Source: Lachnospiraceae bacterium
Lineage (GTDB): Bacteria; Bacillota; Clostridia; Lachnospirales; Lachnospiraceae
Assembly: GCA_016290615.1 (NCBI GenBank)
Contig: JAEEUS010000006.1
Span: 44,152-108,151 of the forward strand
Reading direction: 5' to 3'
Length of the DNA stretch: 64,000 nucleotides
The position numbers and the translations under genes are program-made. Under the pieces are notes generated by a model. The model had not been told where the DNA came from. It did no database searches and was given only the letters and a program-made list of their open reading frames with translations. This document shows, piece by piece, positions 63,281 through 64,000 of the stretch. Position 1 is the first letter of the stretch; every line of letters starts with the position of its first letter.

Positions 63281-63808
63281 TTATTTCTCTTCTCTATACC
63301 GATACCCATCCGGAATTCGAATATACGCACGAATATGTTCGTCGATAGATCGCTCGATAATTCCGGATATATTGTTCACATTTCCTTCTGCAGCAAGGAT
63401 CGTACGCTCCCGTTTCTCAAGGACGATCCCTATATGGTCGTGCTTTTGATTCTCGAATACCCTATCATAGAGTACGATGTCTCCCGCTTCCGGAACAAAA
63501 CCTTCCGACCCTTTATGGTATTCAATCCGCCGATCGCCTACGGCAAACTCCTCCCAGCCAAGGCATGCTGCCAGATGACAGGTTTTACATTCTTCGGGTC
63601 TGTACGGGAACCCGAATCCCGCTGCTGTGCAGCAATAGTAGACAAACGCCGCACACCATAACCCGTCAGCTTCCTCGAGATTCCATGTCGGAAACAATCG
63701 CACAATCGGCTCAAGATTGGACGCCATCCCATCAACATCTCCGTGAAACGGAGACTGCGCCATATCCTTTGCAACCTTGGCCAGTTTTTCTCTTGTTGCT
63801 TTTTCCAT
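63281..63808 (-). CDS. CHAP-like cysteine peptidase/amidase, no signal peptide
   Basis: 175 residues. GLWCAAFVYYCCTAAGF gives the nucleophile Cys52; EAGDIVLYDRVFENQKHDHIGIVLEK gives His125; AAEGNVN gives the third residue (Glu141 or Asn143). This is the CHAP / NlpC-P60 layout of peptidoglycan amidases, but there is no signal peptide, so it may act in the cytoplasm, be released by lysis, or be exported otherwise. GC content is visibly higher than its neighbours, suggesting recent transfer. An 11-base motif after its stop recurs after the stop of the next ORF. Confidence 0.8.
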   Translation of the reverse strand: MEKATREKLAKVAKDMAQSPFHGDVDGMASNLEPIVRLFPTWNLEEADGLWCAAFVYYCCTAAGFGFPYRPEECKTCHLAACLGWEEFAVGDRRIEYHKGSEGFVPEAGDIVLYDRVFENQKHDHIGIVLEKRERTILAAEGNVNNISGIIERSIDEHIRAYIRIPDGYRYREEK

Positions 63809-63878
63809 ATATGCCTCACCAAACTTCGATTTACTTAGCCGATAAAATTAAAAGATAAGGATCTCTACAAACTTGAAT

Positions 63879-64000
63879 TTACTTCCTGCATAAGCAATGA
63901 AGGATCGTTCCGTCTTCCGGTTTATAAATGCTTCCCTTTTCAAAAACAAGAACATCCATTCCGGCCTGATCTGCAAACATCTTCAAATCATCTTCTTCAA
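63879..64000 (-). CDS. C-terminal end of an unidentified protein, cut by window edge
   Basis: An open frame from the right edge to a stop at 63879-63881, about 39 residues: EEDDLKMFADQAGMDVLVFE, then KGSIYKPEDGTILHCLCRK. No family recognised. It ends 70 bases before the CHAP gene start and may be co-transcribed with it. Confidence 0.55.
   Translation of the reverse strand, partial: EEDDLKMFADQAGMDVLVFEKGSIYKPEDGTILHCLCRK

Noticed and set aside
63264..63881. Integron cassette recombination sites after the stops
   Set aside because: The repeated motif lacks the core-site sequences and inverted structure of attC sites.

Overview
The window reads as chromosomal DNA of an anaerobic, fibre-degrading low-GC Gram-positive bacterium, most likely a Lachnospiraceae member of the Butyrivibrio / Pseudobutyrivibrio / Roseburia type. 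The reasons are cytoplasmic GH3, GH10 and GH43 hemicellulases, a permuted GH3, pyruvate phosphate dikinase, a standalone TrpB2, strong AGGAGG-type ribosome sites, and near-consensus sigma-A promoters. The species call is inference. Almost everything lies on the minus strand. No tRNA, rRNA, CRISPR array or intact insertion sequence was seen.

Layout from left to right: (1) 1-2479, alaS, cut by the window edge. (2) 2556-10339, envelope genes: a GT-C-like membrane protein fused to ApbE, a DUF2298 membrane protein, a small multidrug-export-family protein, a divergent PAP2 protein, a VanW protein and a membrane-anchored trigger-factor-like PPIase. (3) 10416-29466, a long exopolysaccharide/capsule locus read right to left from a perfect consensus promoter at 29502-29530: two small exported proteins, CpsB-type phosphatase, CpsC, CpsD kinase, a sortase-B-fold lipoprotein lacking its catalytic residues, an LCP ligase, two tandem phosphoglycosyl transferases, glycosyltransferases, Wzy and Wzx. 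A diguanylate cyclase, a GT2 fused to a dead phosphoglycosyl transferase, and a nuclease/ATPase follow. The stretch 15.5-21.3 kb is visibly AT-richer, as expected for a swapped serotype cassette. (4) 29630-37711, GH43, a DegT aminotransferase, a GGDEF(dead)-EAL protein, GH3 and a ferredoxin-type aldo/keto reductase. (5) 37781-44354, ppdK, glycyl-tRNA synthetase, a lipoprotein, recO and era. (6) 44503-45654 (+), a DUF4349 lipoprotein. (7) 45715-53601, a compact operon: a HerA/DUF853 ATPase, a membrane J-protein with an EF-hand-like loop, a rhomboid-like protein without catalytic residues, a sigma-70 remnant without promoter-recognition regions, an unknown protein, an M16C protease and another unknown. 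(8) 53761-55924 (+), an AraC regulator and trpB2. (9) 55986-59521, a GntR/YtrA-type regulator with an ABC transporter and a perfect 33-bp operator. (10) 59568-62614, an ECF S component, a GH10 xylanase and an unknown membrane-anchored protein. (11) 62.7-64 kb, an accessory edge with a gene remnant, terminators, a CHAP-type peptidase of different base composition and a partial ORF.

A recurring theme is catalytically or functionally degenerate paralogs kept as full-length genes: dead sortase, dead phosphoglycosyl transferase, dead GGDEF, dead rhomboid and truncated sigma. The most interesting candidates for an undescribed system are the pseudo-sigma/J-protein/rhomboid/ATPase/PreP operon (45.7-53.6 kb) and the exopolysaccharide operon carrying the dead sortase and the dead phosphoglycosyl transferase fusion.
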